Below, piece after piece: positions 63,545-64,000 of a stretch of 64,000 nt of DNA. How positions within the stretch are numbered: position 1 is the stretch's first letter; each line of letters opens with the position of its first letter. Origin of the DNA: Atrichornis clamosus (Eukaryota > Chordata > Aves > Passeriformes > Menuridae); assembly GCA_013400975.1 (NCBI GenBank), contig WBMZ01000215.1, forward strand, positions 1-64,000, written 5' to 3'. Position numbers and translations under genes: made by a program. The notes beneath the pieces are model-generated. The model ran no database searches. It had not been told where the DNA came from and saw only the letters and a list, made by a program, of their open reading frames with translations.

Positions 63545-64000
63545 CTACAGAGGAGGAAAAAAGGAAAAGTAGCTGATCTTCTTTAGTTCGATTCAAGATG
63601 CACAGTATCTTGCAGAACAGGGCACAAGTCCCAGGCTCTGGCTGTGATTCTATCAGCTATGAAATTACAACTTTAGCAGCACTTTGGGAAGAAGAGGTTC
63701 TGGACCATCCTGTTGCTCCATGGACCATCTTAGGAGCTCATTTCTTCTTTGAAGACCATCCCAAGGAGCTCCAAATCACACCCACTACAACATTTCCCTG
63801 GGGTCTGTCTTCTCATTGGCCTGAGGTGAGCACAGCATGAGACAAAGGAGCCCACATTTGTCCCTTCCAACTCAGTAGACGCACTCACTCCTCCCCAGCT
63901 GCACTCTGGCATGTCCCTACCCTCTGAGAGGCAGGTGGTGCAGAGCTGTTTGCATCCATTCAGCAGTTGGGTTAAGTTTAAAATCTGGTTCTTGGATGAT
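63545..64000 (-). other. Start of a gene B intron, cut by the window edge
   Basis: No hydrophobic-helix exon is visible on the minus strand here, so the membrane-anchor exon lies past 64000. The open frame at 63598-63840 plus is not supported as a gene. Confidence 0.75.

Overview
The window looks like vertebrate, and almost certainly bird, nuclear DNA. Coding exons are short (39 to 266 nt) and separated by AT-rich introns with consensus GT-AG boundaries. The interspersed repeats are avian: CR1 3' ends, a tRNA-Ile-derived SINE with a CR1 tail like the one known from songbirds, and a solo LTR resembling bird ERV-L LTRs.

The window holds a tandem pair of TMPRSS11/HAT/DESC1-family type II transmembrane serine protease genes, both on the minus strand. 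Gene A (about 5,622-46,919) can be assembled from ten coding exons into a 478-residue protein: cytoplasmic tail, membrane anchor, SEA domain, short linker, then a trypsin-fold protease domain. Its introns are long, up to 13 kb. Gene B (about 55,998 to beyond 64,000) is more compact. Eight exons are visible, covering the SEA domain to the stop codon; the exons for its N-terminus and membrane anchor lie beyond the right edge. Shared exon phases and near-equal exon lengths mark the two as products of a local duplication. Both keep the His/Asp/Ser triad, an Arg activation site and the Asp that gives trypsin-like specificity. Both proteins should be cell-surface zymogens.

Region by region: 1-270 is a CpG island at the left edge, probably the promoter of a neighbouring gene, followed by a small plus-strand ORF (354-491) of unknown identity. 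426-5,600 is intergenic with no recognised gene. 5,622-46,919 is gene A; its intron 3 carries the SINE and its intron 1 carries the solo LTR and a suspect assembly join marked by an N. 46,920-56,000 is intergenic with two CR1 fragments in opposite orientation. 55,998-64,000 is gene B.

I found no novel multi-gene system. The most useful observations are the unusually long cytoplasmic N-terminus of gene A, a GC-AG intron and two extra cysteines in gene B, and the probable assembly artefact near 43,729.
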